NCBI GenBank assembly: GCA_009702945.1
Contig: WLGZ01000033.1
Location: 1 to 8,184 of the forward strand
DNA: 8,184 nt
Reading direction: 5' to 3'
From: Actinomycetota bacterium
Lineage (GTDB): Bacteria > Actinomycetota > Actinomycetes > S36-B12 > UBA5976
Part shown: piece by piece, positions 1-7,551 of the stretch
Layout: the number at the start of each line of letters is the position of its first letter
How positions within the stretch are numbered: position 1 is the first letter of the stretch
Program-made: the position numbers and the translations under genes
Notes under the pieces: model-generated
Database searches by the model: none
Told to the model about the DNA's origin: nothing
The model's input: the letters and a program-made list of their open reading frames with translations, nothing else

Positions 1-1
1 C

Positions 2-1261
2 ACTATTCAAAGTGCTGTAAGCACAGCCCTAAGAGCTATCCAAGTGGCCAAGATCAGTGCTCAAGTGGCAGCTGACAAAGTGATACTCGCAAATGAACCA
101 ATTCATGGAAAGCAGTCTTGGACTCTGCCAATCGAAATAGATGCCTTCGAAAAGACGGATTCCGAGATCATCGAGTTTTTGCAGAACTGGAATCACAAAA
201 TCTCTGGCTCATCCATAGTGAGTCACATTGAAAGCAACATTGGAATGGGTCGCGACCAAACTTTCTATTCAGATTTGCTTGGCAATGAGATCTCGCAGCA
301 GCGTGATCGAATTTCTGCGGCCTTAACTGCGATACATGTAAGTGACTCTGGCTTCGAAGACATGCGAACCTGTGCACCGCCGGCCGGACGCGGGTGGGAG
401 TACTTAACTGGCACTGGCTGGGATTGGGAATCTGAAATAGCGCGGATTCCGGAGTACTTGGATGAAAAAGTTAAATCGCCTTCGGTTACACCAGGTGCTT
501 GGGATCTCGTGATCGATCCAACTAATCTTTGGCTAACTATTCACGAGTCCATCGGTCATGCCACAGAACTGGATCGAGCTTTAGGTTACGAAGCAAACTA
601 CGCTGGCACTTCGTTTGCGACTATCGATAAATTGGGCAGCTTCAAGTATGGCTCCCCCATCATGAATGTCACTGGGGATCGAACTTCAAACCATGGACTA
701 TCAACCGTTGGCTATGACGACGAAGGCGTGGCAGCCCAAAAGTGGGATTTGATCAAGGACGGAATCTTGGTCGGGTATCAAACGGATCGCTCAATCGCTA
801 GCAAGATCAAGATGGACCGATCCAACGGATGTGCATTTGCCGATTCCGCGCTGCATTCACCGATTCAAAGAATGCCTAACGTTTCACTTCAACCTGGAAC
901 TGAGGATTTGACGACAAAAGACTTGATTTCAAACGTCGAGTCCGGAATCTACATTGTTGGCGACAAGTCTTGGTCGATCGATATGCAGCGCTTCAATTTC
1001 CAGTTCACAGGACAGAGGTTCCACGAAATCAAAAACGGTGAGATTGTTGGGCAACTTAAAGATGTGGCTTATCAATCTAAGACACCAGACTTTTGGGCTT
1101 CGATGAGACAGCTAGGCGGAGCCAGTACATATCTACTAGGTGGTGCCCTCAACTGTGGAAAAGGTCAGCCTGGCCAGGTTGCTCCAGTTAGTCACGGTTG
1201 TCCATCAGCCACATTTACCAAAATTAACGTTCTGAATACTCGAGATGAGAGTGCGAAATGA
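2..1261 (+). CDS. tldD: TldD, catalytic subunit of the TldD/TldE metalloprotease (5' end outside window)
   Basis: Zinc-dependent protease subunit that, with TldE, degrades unfolded peptides threaded into the heterodimer; in enterobacteria the pair matures microcin B17 and degrades the antitoxin CcdA. The open frame runs from the window edge with no stop, so the true start lies upstream; the GTG at 44 continues this frame and is probably an internal valine. About 419 residues are visible, against roughly 480-510 in the family, so some 70-90 N-terminal residues are missing. The HExxxH motif HESIGH is encoded at 542-559, followed by ATELD, as in the family. The C-terminal Cys of NCGKGQ (codon 1154-1156) matches the family's third metal ligand, and the APVSHGCP segment after it is typical of actinobacterial members. 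The stop codon overlaps the tldE start in an ATGA, implying translational coupling. The family call is firm. The substrate in this organism is unknown, and no peptide-precursor gene lies nearby in the window. Confidence 0.93.
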   Translation, partial: TIQSAVSTALRAIQVAKISAQVAADKVILANEPIHGKQSWTLPIEIDAFEKTDSEIIEFLQNWNHKISGSSIVSHIESNIGMGRDQTFYSDLLGNEISQQRDRISAALTAIHVSDSGFEDMRTCAPPAGRGWEYLTGTGWDWESEIARIPEYLDEKVKSPSVTPGAWDLVIDPTNLWLTIHESIGHATELDRALGYEANYAGTSFATIDKLGSFKYGSPIMNVTGDRTSNHGLSTVGYDDEGVAAQKWDLIKDGILVGYQTDRSIASKIKMDRSNGCAFADSALHSPIQRMPNVSLQPGTEDLTTKDLISNVESGIYIVGDKSWSIDMQRFNFQFTGQRFHEIKNGEIVGQLKDVAYQSKTPDFWASMRQLGGASTYLLGGALNCGKGQPGQVAPVSHGCPSATFTKINVLNTRDESAK

Positions 1262-2637
1262 GCGAGATTTCATTACCGGATGCCGTTGAAGTTGCATTGG
1301 AATTTCTTGGTAAAGATGGTGGCGTAGTAATAGGTGGAAACAGCGCAACCAACAACTTACGGTGGGCTAATTCTGCGTTAACAACCAATGGCGACTCGAT
1401 TGATCAAACCCTGTCTATTTCCGCATTCGTTTCCATGTCTGGCGGCGTTGCTACCGGAATGTCGAGTGGTCAAATCCGCAGTCGAGATGATGTCGAAGCC
1501 CTAGTAGCAGCCAGTAAAGCGTCTGCAGTCTCGGCCGGACCTGCAGTTGACGCCATGGAGTTGGTGCCTGGACCAACTGACAAGAACTTTGCAGCTGCTG
1601 CTTTAACTTTGGATGTTTCGGAAATCTCGCATGTAGCAGGTGGATTAGCTGAGGTTTTTGCAAATCGCGAGCAAGAATTTTTCGGCTACGCTGAACAATC
1701 CCTTGATACGACCTATGTAGGCACATCTAGTGGAACTCGCATGAGATATTCCGAGCGAACTAGTCGCTTTGAATTGTGCGCAAAGAGCCATGACCGTAAG
1801 CGCTCTGCTTGGTCAGGTCAGGGTGGCACGTCATTGACGGATGTGTCTATCGGTAATCACTTGTCTGACGTAACTCAAAAACTACAGATCCAAAACAACC
1901 AAATTGTTACCGATGCCGGACGTCATCGCGTCACACTCTCACCTAGCGCTGTCTCTGATCTATTGATCTACATGCTCTGGAGCTCGGCTGCACGAGATGC
2001 TGCCGAAGGACGTAGCGCGTTTTCCAACGTCAAGGGTGGAACGCGAGTTGGCGAGACACTTACCAAACGGAATCTGAATCTTGCGACTGATCCAAACTTA
2101 AAAGGTATCGAAACTTTTGATCGCGTTGTTAACTTAGGTTCCTCTGCATTAGGTAGCGCTTTTGACACTGGTATTGAAATCGGAAGAAGCGACATCATTA
2201 CCGATGGTGTGTTGACCGCGCTTGGAAGCAGTCGACACGCAGCCCAGGAAGCCAAACTTCCCTTCACTCCCCTTACAGACAACATTTTGTTAGTTGATGC
2301 GTATGGAAATGGATCACTTGCAGAATTGGCTAGTCGAATGGGTGATGGCTTGCTGATTACTTGTCTCTGGTACATCCGGGAAGTTGATCCACAGAATTTG
2401 CTGCTGACCGGACTCACCCGTGACGGTGTCTATGTGGTATCCGGAGGTGAGGTAATTGGCGCAACGAACAACTTTAGATTTAACGAATCGCCAATCGACA
2501 TGCTTTCAAGAGTTACTGACGCAGGCACGACAGTGCCGTGTCTACCAAGAGAATGGGCTGATTGGTTTTCGCGCGCTCAAGTGGCACCGCTAACCATTGA
2601 AGGATTTAACCTTTCAACTAAATCAGATGCGATTTAG
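1258..2637 (+). CDS. tldE: TldE/PmbA, non-catalytic partner of TldD
   Basis: Second subunit of the TldD/TldE protease; in the characterised enzyme it completes the chamber but binds no metal. The 459-residue length is normal for the family. The region equivalent to the TldD active-site helix is around residues 227-256 (LSPSAVSDLL, then ARDAAEGRSAF). It lacks HExxxH, as expected for TldE rather than a second TldD. The C-terminal part has the family's glycine-rich strand pattern (TGLTRDGVYVVSGGEV, then NNFRFNESP). The ATG lies inside the tldD stop (ATGA), with only a weak GAGAG at 1247-1251 upstream, so translation probably depends on coupling to tldD. The gene ends on TAG at 2635-2637, which overlaps the stop of the opposing dodecin gene, leaving no space for a terminator between them. 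An antisense open frame inside this gene looks like a shadow. Confidence 0.92.
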   Translation: MSEISLPDAVEVALEFLGKDGGVVIGGNSATNNLRWANSALTTNGDSIDQTLSISAFVSMSGGVATGMSSGQIRSRDDVEALVAASKASAVSAGPAVDAMELVPGPTDKNFAAAALTLDVSEISHVAGGLAEVFANREQEFFGYAEQSLDTTYVGTSSGTRMRYSERTSRFELCAKSHDRKRSAWSGQGGTSLTDVSIGNHLSDVTQKLQIQNNQIVTDAGRHRVTLSPSAVSDLLIYMLWSSAARDAAEGRSAFSNVKGGTRVGETLTKRNLNLATDPNLKGIETFDRVVNLGSSALGSAFDTGIEIGRSDIITDGVLTALGSSRHAAQEAKLPFTPLTDNILLVDAYGNGSLAELASRMGDGLLITCLWYIREVDPQNLLLTGLTRDGVYVVSGGEVIGATNNFRFNESPIDMLSRVTDAGTTVPCLPREWADWFSRAQVAPLTIEGFNLSTKSDAI

Positions 2638-2846
2638 GCATCTTCTAGTCGGTACCCGAGCTTCATTCCAACCTGAATGAAGGTGAGATCTCCGTCACGT
2701 AAGTTGCCGCGGATCTCGGTAACTTCAAACCAGTCAATGTGACGAGTAGATTGCGAAGCCCGCTTTAAGCCATTTCGGATGGCCTCATCGATACTTACTG
2801 GTGAAGTACCAACAATTTCGGTCAAAGCGTACGTTCTAGTGGTCAT
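2634..2846 (-). CDS. Dodecin, small flavin-storage protein
   Basis: Dodecins are about 70-residue proteins that assemble into a hollow dodecamer and bind flavins such as FMN, riboflavin or lumichrome pairwise; they are thought to buffer free flavin in the cytoplasm. The 70-residue product has the family hallmarks in order: TEIVGTSP (residues 9-16), EAIRNGLKRASQ (21-32), DWFEVTEIRG with W39 as the aromatic flavin-stacking residue (38-47), and IQVGMKLGYRLED with Q58 at the position that contacts the isoalloxazine ring (57-69). I chose the ATG at 2844-2846 over an in-frame TTG at 2868-2870 because an AGGAG sits 6 bases before the ATG and homologues begin near TxRTY. The gene is transcribed toward tldE and shares stop-codon bases with it. 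It diverges from the DUF3099 gene across 77 bases. Confidence 0.94.
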   Translation of the reverse strand: MTTRTYALTEIVGTSPVSIDEAIRNGLKRASQSTRHIDWFEVTEIRGNLRDGDLTFIQVGMKLGYRLEDA

Positions 2847-2923
2847 TTTGAGCTCCTGTGGAAATGCCAAACATGTAGTAACACCGTAGCCTAGAAGAGT
2901 CCGTCGAGCATCAGTAGGTAGCC
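2847..2923. promoter_or_regulatory. Divergent promoter region between dodecin and DUF3099-SURF1
   Basis: These 77 bases separate two divergently transcribed genes and should hold a promoter for each. The bases TAGCCTA at 2887-2893 read TAGCCT on the + strand and TAGGCT on the minus strand; both fit the loose actinobacterial -10 pattern TANNNT and would give leaders of about 25 and 35 bases. I see no convincing -35 box at the right distance on either strand, so the exact promoter positions are tentative. The presence of promoter function is inferred from gene layout. Confidence 0.4.
2853..2857 (-). promoter_or_regulatory. Shine-Dalgarno of the dodecin gene
   Basis: On the minus strand AGGAG lies 6 bases upstream of the ATG at 2846. 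It decides the dodecin start in favour of this ATG rather than the TTG at 2870, which would lie upstream of the ribosome site. It is one of the two strongest ribosome sites I see in the window. Confidence 0.8.
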
Positions 2924-3223
2924 ATGAAGCAAGAGCCAGAGGTATTTAGTATCTCTAAGGTTGAAACTGGTTTAACTCAGGATCAATCTGGGCGGCAACG
3001 ACGCTACTTAATCAGCATGGGCCTCCGCACTGCTTGTTTCGTAGGTGGGATCGCTGCTGAAGGCGTGCTGCGCTGGACGCTTATTGTGGGTGCAGTCGTT
3101 CTTCCATACTTCGCTGTCGTCATCGCGAATGCTGGCCGGGAACGTGGTGGCTGGGCAGGTTCTGGAGATTTCATCGCTCCAAGCAACGAAGCGATCGAGA
3201 CTGGTCGCTCGTCTACTCTCTAA
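2924..3223 (+). CDS. DUF3099 family small membrane protein
   Basis: Protein of 99 residues matching the actinobacterial DUF3099 family, whose function is not established. A polar N-terminus (residues 1-27) ends in the basic stretch RQRRY. Two membrane segments follow, about 28-45 (YLISMGLRTACFVGGIA) and 49-68 (LRWTLIVGAVVLPYFAVVIA). The second carries the family's conserved GAVVLPY and ends in ANAGRE. A soluble tail of about 27 residues follows. The ATG at 2924 has only a weak G-rich stretch (GTAGGTAG) before it. The gene ends 18 bases before the SURF1 start in the same frame, so the two are very likely co-transcribed. That suggests, but does not show, a link to respiratory chain assembly. 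Confidence 0.85.
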   Translation: MKQEPEVFSISKVETGLTQDQSGRQRRYLISMGLRTACFVGGIAAEGVLRWTLIVGAVVLPYFAVVIANAGRERGGWAGSGDFIAPSNEAIETGRSSTL

Positions 3224-3241
3224 TCAGGCACAATTGAATTC

Positions 3242-4003
3242 GTGAGTGTTTTTAAATTCCTTATAGCGCCAAGATGGATCGCTATTACGTTGGTCTGCAT
3301 CTTTATGCTTCCAGCATTTCAAGCACTCTCAAACTGGCAATGGCACAGATTGCAAGACCGGCAAGCGGCGAATGTTCTGATTCAAGAACAGATCGATAAG
3401 GAACCTGTTGCTATTGACGAATTGGTCGTCACAGTTAATGGCGCAACGACTGTCCCCGATGAATTTCAATGGCGAACTATTGAAATGACCGGAGTTTGGC
3501 AGACCGAAAACCAGGTACTAGTCCGCAAAAAGAGTCTTGAGTCAGACTTGGGGTTATGGGTAGTTACTCCCCTTGAATTAGTTGACGGAACTATTGTGAT
3601 GGTAAATCGCGGTTGGACTGCCGCTGCTAACTCCGCTGTTGATAGTCCAGTAGTTGCCGATGTTCCAACTGGAACTATCGAGGTACTTGGGCGACTGCGC
3701 GAGATCTCCTCACGAACCAAACCAGCGCCTACTGATTTACCTGATGGTCAAGTTGACCGAATTATTCCGCTTGAGATTGTCGACAGTCCAGAGACATTAA
3801 GTAACGCTTATGTTGAGATGACTGCCAGTCGCCCAGAATCAAAATCCTCAGACATTAGGACCCTGCCGGCACCCGAGGTAACGGAAGGCGCGCATAGGTC
3901 ATACGCAATCCAATGGTTGTTCTTTGAGATCATGACAGTTATTGGCTGGATCATTCTGGTTCGAAACGAATTGAAAGAACAGCGCAAAATAAGTCTGAGC
4001 TAG
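3242..4003 (+). CDS. SURF1 family cytochrome oxidase assembly protein
   Basis: SURF1 proteins help assemble heme-copper cytochrome c oxidase in the membrane, probably by handling heme a. The 253-residue product has the family layout. An N-terminal membrane helix (about residues 11-29) runs into NWQWHRLQDR (31-40), the family's W-x-x-x-R/L motif. The extracytoplasmic domain contains GVW, then QVLVRKK, and GLWVVTPLELVDGTIVMVNRG. The C-terminal helix is preceded by HRSYAIQW (218-225); His-218 sits at the family's conserved position before the helix. The start is a GTG, and the in-frame TAA of the upstream gene 18 bases before it rules out any longer start. No Shine-Dalgarno is visible, so translation may rely on coupling or read-in from DUF3099. 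The stop TAG is part of a CTAG shared with the opposing ABC exporter gene. No oxidase subunit gene is in the window. Confidence 0.92.
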   Translation: MSVFKFLIAPRWIAITLVCIFMLPAFQALSNWQWHRLQDRQAANVLIQEQIDKEPVAIDELVVTVNGATTVPDEFQWRTIEMTGVWQTENQVLVRKKSLESDLGLWVVTPLELVDGTIVMVNRGWTAAANSAVDSPVVADVPTGTIEVLGRLREISSRTKPAPTDLPDGQVDRIIPLEIVDSPETLSNAYVEMTASRPESKSSDIRTLPAPEVTEGAHRSYAIQWLFFEIMTVIGWIILVRNELKEQRKISLS

Positions 4004-5877
4004 CTCTTATCTTCTGCGAACTGACGATGATACAGATCTGCATAAACTCCACCAGTAGAGAGCAATTCCTCGTGCGTGCCTCGCTGAACAATCCGTCCAT
4101 CATCAATTACTAAAATTTGATTCGCCTGACGAATCGTCGATAGTCGATGAGCAACCACAATTGAAGTTCGACCCTGTAGCGCAATTGCCAGCGCAGCTTG
4201 AACTGCGGATTCATTTTCGGAATCTAAATGTGCGGTAGCTTCATCCAGGACTACAACATCAGGAGCCTTAAGCAGTAATCGAGCAATTGCAAGACGCTGC
4301 TTTTCGCCGCCTGATAGTCGATGACCTCTATCGCCTACGACCGTATCGAGACCCTCAGGCAGACTCCGAATCATTTCTGCGATTTGGGCACTTTCACAAG
4401 CACTCCAGATTTCGATTTCACTCGCCTCGGTATTCGCGTAGAGCAAGTTGGCACGAATGGTGTCGTGATACATGTGAGCATCCTGCATAACAACACCAAC
4501 GACGCGGTGAAGTGACTCTTGAGTTACATCTTTCACATCAACACCGGAGAGTTTTACTGAACCCGATGTTGCATCGTAGAGCCTTGGAATGAGTGCGCTT
4601 ATAGTGCTCTTACCAGCGCCCGATGGTCCTACTAATGCAATCAAGTCACCCGGTGCAGCCTGGAATGAGATGTCAGTTAAAGTCATTTCCTCAGTTGCCC
4701 GTGACTCCGGCTGAGCAACAGACTCCAAACTTGCTAACGAAACTTCTGCCGCAGATGGGTACTTGAAATCAACATTGGAAAACTCAACGCTAACTCCCCC
4801 GCGATCTAATTCCTTGGCATCTGCCTTGTCTTTAACCATGGGTTGCAGGTCTAAGACTTCGAACACTCGTTCAAATGAAACTAGCGAAGTCATAATGTCC
4901 ACTCGAACGTTCGCTAAGGCTGTGATCGGTCCGTAAAGACGACCTAACAACGCTGACAACGCCAGCAAAGTACCCAGAGTTAAAGTTCCGTTAATGACTG
5001 AAATGCCACCCATGCCGAAAACTAATGCTGTAGCCAGTGATCCAACTAGAACTATTGCAGTGAAAAACACGCTGTTCGACATAGCGATTCGAATACCCAT
5101 ACTGCGAACCGAATCTGCCTTTTCCGAGAACATTTCTGATTCGCGTTTTGGGGTTCCGAAGATTTTCATCAGTAGCGCGCCTGAAACGTTGAAGCGTTCT
5201 GCCATCTGAGTGCTCATTGCGGAGTTGAAATCAGCTTGCCGTCGAGTCAATTGCTGGAGACGGGTTCCCATCCAGCGAGCGGGAATCATAAAGAGCGGAA
5301 GTAAAAGCAACGAAGCCACTGTGATCTGCCAAGAAAGGACGAACATAGTTGCAGAGACAATTACCAAGCTAATGACGTTGCCGACTACGCCGCCCAGCGT
5401 CGAAGTGAATGCTCGCTGTGCTCCCATCACATCGCTGTTTAGTCGCGAGATTAAAGCGCCAGTTTGTGCGCGTGTAAAGAATGCGATCGATTGACGTTGC
5501 ACATGGTCGAAAACCTGGGTTCGCATGTTGAAGATCAAACCTTCACCAATGGTTGACTGCATCCGACGACTCAATAAGCCAAGTGCTGCGCCCAGAATCG
5601 CTGTGATTGCAATACCTGCTGCGAGTAGCGCAACTAGTCGAGAATCCTTGTTCGGAATAGCTACGTCGACAATTTCCTTGAACAGCAATGGTTGAGCTAC
5701 TACCAGCAGCGAATCGATGACTAGTAATGACAGATACGCAGCGATGTAGCCCCGAAACTCAGTTGCGTAAGTTAAAACGCGCTGGATAGTGCCATCAGCC
5801 AGAGTGGTTTTCTTTACTGATTTATCCTTTGTGAACCCTTGATACGCCGCCCAAGGATTTCCGCCATGCAAGCTCAT
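4000..5877 (-). CDS. ABC exporter half-transporter (fused membrane and ATPase domains)
   Basis: Type IV (MsbA/ABCB-like) exporter of 625 residues that would work as a homodimer or heterodimer in the cytoplasmic membrane; the substrate cannot be told from sequence. Six membrane segments lie at about 44-66, 81-103, 162-182, 184-200, 268-290 and 297-320. The ATPase domain is complete: A-loop Tyr-373 (FKYP), Walker A GPSGAGKST 417-425, Q-loop Gln-465, signature LSGGEKQR 521-528, Walker B VVVLDEATAHLD with catalytic Glu-546, and H-loop His-577. About 24 residues (375-398, with VSLASLESV) are inserted between the A-loop and the next strand; I recall a similar insertion in other actinobacterial exporters. 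No partner half-transporter is visible, which favours a homodimer. The ATG at 5877 has a modest AGG seven bases upstream. The gene follows the ABC-F gene on the same strand after 75 bases. Confidence 0.93.
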   Translation of the reverse strand: MSLHGGNPWAAYQGFTKDKSVKKTTLADGTIQRVLTYATEFRGYIAAYLSLLVIDSLLVVAQPLLFKEIVDVAIPNKDSRLVALLAAGIAITAILGAALGLLSRRMQSTIGEGLIFNMRTQVFDHVQRQSIAFFTRAQTGALISRLNSDVMGAQRAFTSTLGGVVGNVISLVIVSATMFVLSWQITVASLLLLPLFMIPARWMGTRLQQLTRRQADFNSAMSTQMAERFNVSGALLMKIFGTPKRESEMFSEKADSVRSMGIRIAMSNSVFFTAIVLVGSLATALVFGMGGISVINGTLTLGTLLALSALLGRLYGPITALANVRVDIMTSLVSFERVFEVLDLQPMVKDKADAKELDRGGVSVEFSNVDFKYPSAAEVSLASLESVAQPESRATEEMTLTDISFQAAPGDLIALVGPSGAGKSTISALIPRLYDATSGSVKLSGVDVKDVTQESLHRVVGVVMQDAHMYHDTIRANLLYANTEASEIEIWSACESAQIAEMIRSLPEGLDTVVGDRGHRLSGGEKQRLAIARLLLKAPDVVVLDEATAHLDSENESAVQAALAIALQGRTSIVVAHRLSTIRQANQILVIDDGRIVQRGTHEELLSTGGVYADLYHRQFAEDKS

Positions 5878-5952
5878 GTATTCGCCTAGTTTCTTTGCTC
5901 GTTCTGAGTTTATCTGGTGTCGGGTATCGCAAAGCGAAATGCCGAAATTGAA
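5878..5952 (-). promoter_or_regulatory. Spacer before the ABC exporter, with a possible -10 box
   Basis: 75 bases between the ABC-F stop and the exporter start. On the minus strand TAAACT at 5907-5912, about 30 bases before the ATG, fits TANNNT and is preceded by GA, but no matching -35 is seen. A short TCGC-TTT-GCGA dyad lies just after the ABC-F stop (around 5928-5938) without a following T-run, so it is not a convincing terminator. Whether the exporter has its own promoter or is read through from the ABC-F gene is undecided. Confidence 0.25.
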
Positions 5953-7551
5953 TTAAGCCAGCGAGATTAGGTCTAAGTAATCTTCATTCCAAAGATCTTC
6001 AACACCATCCGGCAAGAGCAAGACTCGTTCCGGCTGAAGTGCTGTAACTGCGCCCTCATCGTGCGTTACTAGGACTACCGATCCCTCATAGTTGTGTAAC
6101 GCATCCAGAATTTCAGCGCGGCTTGCTGGATCAAGGTTGTTCGTGGGTTCATCTAAGAGCAGAACGTTCGCAGCAGATACCACCAACATGGCAAGGCTCA
6201 ATCGAGTCTTTTCGCCACCAGATAGAACGCCAGCTGGTTTGGCAACTGCATCTCCAGAAAACAGGAATGATCCGAGTACATTACGTACTTGAGCGTCATT
6301 CATGTCACCTGAGGCAGACACCATGTTCTCTAGAACTGATCTCTGTGGATCAAGAGTTTCGTGTTCCTGTGCGTAGTAGCCAACTTTGAGACCATGGCCG
6401 GGCTGAATCTCTCCAGTGTCTGGAGTATCTACTCCCGCCAGGATTCGAAGTAATGTCGTCTTACCAGCACCGTTTAATCCGAGCACAACAACTTTGCTGC
6501 CTCGGTCGATTGCTAGATCAACGTCGGTAAAGATCTCCTGTGAACCATAGACCCGACTCAAGCCAGTTGCCATAAGCGGTGTTTTACCGCACGGTGCTGG
6601 AGTTGGGAATCGAAGCTTGGCAACTCGATCTGCCTGACGAACTGTTTCTAGACCACTCATCAATTTGTCTGCTCGTTTAAGCATGCTTTGCGCAGCTTTT
6701 GCTTTGGAAGCCTTCGCGCGCATTCGATCGGCCTGAGCCTGTAAAACTTGTGCTTGCTTTTCGGTATTTGCGCGTTCTCGCTTGCGGCGACGTTCATCAG
6801 TCTCGCGCGAATTTAAGTATTCTTTCCAACCTACGTTGTAGAGATCTAGTGTCTGGCGATTAGCATCCAGATAGAACACGCGATTAACTGTGGCTTCAAG
6901 AAGTTCAACATCGTGACTGATAACAACTAATCCCCCTTGATGATTAGCCAGAAAGCCACGTAGCCACACAATTGAGTCCGCGTCTAAGTGGTTAGTTGGT
7001 TCATCCAACAGCAATGTTTCCGAGCCGCTGAAAAGGATTCGAGCCAGTTCAATTCTGCGGCGCTGACCACCAGATAAAGTCCCAAGCGTTTGAGCCAGAA
7101 TGTCTACGGTAAGACCAACACTGGCCGCAAGTGAGGCTGCCTCACTCTCAGCGGCATAGCCACCGGCGGTTTGGAATGATTCCTCGGCGCTGGCATACTT
7201 TCGCATCGCCTTATCTCGAACTTTTTCATCCTCGGAGCCCATGTCGATTTCACACTGCCGCATTCGCTTAATGAGGTCATCAAGGCCACGTGCGCTTAGG
7301 ATTCGATCCATAGCAACGACATCTAAATCGCCAGTTCTAGGATCCTGCGGCAGATAACCAACTGACGCAGATGTTGCAATAACACCTTTTGCAGGCTGAA
7401 CTTGCCCGGCTAGGACTTTAGTTAGAGTGGTTTTACCAGCACCGTTTCTGCCAACTAGTCCGACGCGGTCACCGCTATCTACGCGGAAAGTAGCTCCAGA
7501 TAACAGCAGTTCGGCTCCAGCGCGCAATTCAATGTCAGTTGCTTGAATCAC
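5953..7551 (-). CDS. ABC-F family ATPase (translation-associated), Rv1473-like
   Basis: Cytosolic protein with two ABC ATPase domains and no membrane segment; ABC-F proteins act on ribosomes, either relieving stalled translation or protecting against ribosome-targeting antibiotics. Domain 1: Walker A GRNGAGKTT 34-42, signature LSGGQRRR 159-166, Walker B LLLDEPTNHLD with Glu-184, and SHD 212-214. A charged interdomain linker at about 242-310, rich in Lys, Arg, Ala and Glu, should form the coiled-coil hairpin that reaches the ribosome. Domain 2: Walker A GLNGAGKTT 358-366, signature LSGGEKTR 443-450, and LLLDEPTNNLD with Glu-468. There is no extra C-terminal domain after residue 532. The start is GTG at 7549-7551, chosen because MIQATDIEL matches family N-termini; no Shine-Dalgarno is visible. 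The N-terminus resembles mycobacterial Rv1473, annotated as macrolide transport but probably a ribosome factor. A role in resistance rather than housekeeping is not shown. Confidence 0.93.
   Translation of the reverse strand: MIQATDIELRAGAELLLSGATFRVDSGDRVGLVGRNGAGKTTLTKVLAGQVQPAKGVIATSASVGYLPQDPRTGDLDVVAMDRILSARGLDDLIKRMRQCEIDMGSEDEKVRDKAMRKYASAEESFQTAGGYAAESEAASLAASVGLTVDILAQTLGTLSGGQRRRIELARILFSGSETLLLDEPTNHLDADSIVWLRGFLANHQGGLVVISHDVELLEATVNRVFYLDANRQTLDLYNVGWKEYLNSRETDERRRKRERANTEKQAQVLQAQADRMRAKASKAKAAQSMLKRADKLMSGLETVRQADRVAKLRFPTPAPCGKTPLMATGLSRVYGSQEIFTDVDLAIDRGSKVVVLGLNGAGKTTLLRILAGVDTPDTGEIQPGHGLKVGYYAQEHETLDPQRSVLENMVSASGDMNDAQVRNVLGSFLFSGDAVAKPAGVLSGGEKTRLSLAMLVVSAANVLLLDEPTNNLDPASRAEILDALHNYEGSVVLVTHDEGAVTALQPERVLLLPDGVEDLWNEDYLDLISLA

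Noticed and set aside
44..46. GTG at 44 as the start of tldD
   Set aside because: The same frame is open to the window edge and the family is about 70-90 residues longer at the N-terminus, so this is most likely an internal valine.
1968..2417. 149-codon open frame antisense to tldE
   Set aside because: It lies wholly inside a well-supported gene, has no recognisable domain, and its composition follows the complement of the tldE codons.
2847..2870. Longer dodecin starting at TTG 2870
   Set aside because: A strong AGGAG lies between this TTG and the ATG at 2846, and dodecins are about 70 residues long, matching the shorter form.
3045..3245. Open frame overlapping DUF3099 in another + strand frame
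   Set aside because: It is out of frame with a recognised family protein and shows no homology features of its own.
5210..5494. + strand open frame inside the exporter
   Set aside because: It is antisense to the membrane domain of the exporter and has no coherent motif.
5926..5940. Short dyad TCGC-AAA-GCGA after the ABC-F gene as a terminator
   Set aside because: The stem is only four base pairs and no T-run follows on the transcribed strand.
5953..7551. ABC-F gene as a macrolide exporter subunit working with the neighbouring ABC transporter
   Set aside because: It has two ATPase domains, a charged linker and no membrane segment, the ABC-F layout. The neighbouring exporter already carries its own fused ATPase and needs no separate one.
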